14,113 nucleotides of DNA from Planctomycetaceae bacterium (lineage in GTDB: Bacteria > Planctomycetota > Planctomycetia > Planctomycetales > Planctomycetaceae): positions 1 to 14,113 of the forward strand of contig CANJZR010000032.1 in NCBI GenBank assembly GCA_947479075.1. Reading direction: 5' to 3'. The position numbers and the translations under genes were made by a program. The stretch's first letter is position 1. Each line of letters opens with the position of its first letter. Below are positions 13,816 to 14,113 of this stretch, piece by piece. The notes under the pieces are model-generated. The model was not told the DNA's origin. It did not search any database and saw only the letters and a list, made by a program, of their open reading frames with translations.

Positions 13816-14113
13816 CTACAGTTTCGGAGGCTGGAAGATATCCAGGCCATCCACCAGCTTGGCTTCGCGGGATCGGCGGATTTCATCGAGTTCGAGTGGA
13901 ATTGGTCCGGTGGCTTCCGTTCGTCCGCTGAATTCGGACCCTTGGAAGGTGCCCGTCTTCATGATTTTGTCCTGCATCTCGATGAGTGCAGCGATCAGCT
14001 GCTCTGGACGGGGAGGGCAACCGGGGACATACAGGTCAACGGGAATGAAGCGGTCGACTCCCTGCACCACGGCGTACGTGTCGAACACGCCACCCGAACA
14101 GGCACAGGCCCCC
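13816..14113 (-). CDS. nuoB: NADH-quinone oxidoreductase subunit B, 3' part (cut by right edge)
   Basis: C-terminal ~99 residues of the PSST-type subunit, which carries N2, the last 4Fe-4S cluster before quinone. The visible frame begins GACACSGGVFDTYAVVQG and continues VDRFIPVDLYVPGCPPRPEQ, the classic NuoB end with the last two N2 ligands (Cys codons at 14104-14106 and 14017-14019). The tandem-Cys ligand pair and the N-terminus lie beyond the window. A second Cys follows the first visible ligand two residues on (14098-14100), where E. coli has Asn. The tail after PPRPEQLIAALIEMQDKI is about 50 residues, polar, and ends in FQPPKL. The GTG at 14088 is internal and is not the start. nuoC follows after 65 bases. 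Confidence 0.97.
   Translation of the reverse strand, partial: GACACSGGVFDTYAVVQGVDRFIPVDLYVPGCPPRPEQLIAALIEMQDKIMKTGTFQGSEFSGRTEATGPIPLELDEIRRSREAKLVDGLDIFQPPKL

Overview
The window is one unbroken stretch of a nuo operon, which encodes the proton-pumping NADH:quinone oxidoreductase (respiratory complex I). All thirteen genes lie on the minus strand, so transcription runs from the right edge to the left edge. In transcription order they are nuoB (only the C-terminal part, cut by the right edge), nuoC, nuoD, nuoE, nuoF, nuoG, nuoH, nuoI, nuoJ, nuoK, nuoL, nuoM and nuoN (only the N-terminal ~301 residues, cut by the left edge). nuoA and the operon promoter are presumably beyond the right edge. 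No mobile element, CRISPR array, tRNA, rRNA or non-nuo gene was found. Every intergenic gap is under 160 bases.

The genes form three functional blocks. The peripheral arm is nuoB-C-D-E-F-G plus nuoI. NuoF holds FMN, the NADH site and cluster N3. NuoE holds N1a. NuoG holds N1b, N4, N5 and the extra N7. NuoI holds N6a/N6b and NuoB holds N2. NuoD with NuoC forms the quinone-side module. NuoH is the quinone-chamber membrane subunit, and NuoJ-K-L-M-N form the proton-translocating membrane arm. Clusters, quinone ligands and the membrane Glu/Lys chain are visible in the sequence, so this looks like a complete, functional, NADH-using 14-subunit enzyme, apart from the two truncated ends.

The organism is most likely a planctomycete (class Planctomycetia). 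This is inferred, not proven. The reasons are separate nuoC and nuoD, loosely spaced genes (50-150 base gaps) with Shine-Dalgarno motifs at only some starts, moderately high GC by eye, subunits with unusual extensions, and TCAGT-rich degenerate repeats of a type I associate with planctomycete intergenic DNA.

I found no previously undescribed system. What deserves a second look is local: NuoJ carries two extra N-terminal membrane helices; NuoG is short but keeps the N7 ligands; NuoN has Arg where the family usually has a conserved Lys; NuoH, NuoI and NuoK have C-terminal extensions; a 30-base repeat sits upstream of both nuoF and nuoJ; and hairpins follow several stop codons, most clearly nuoL.
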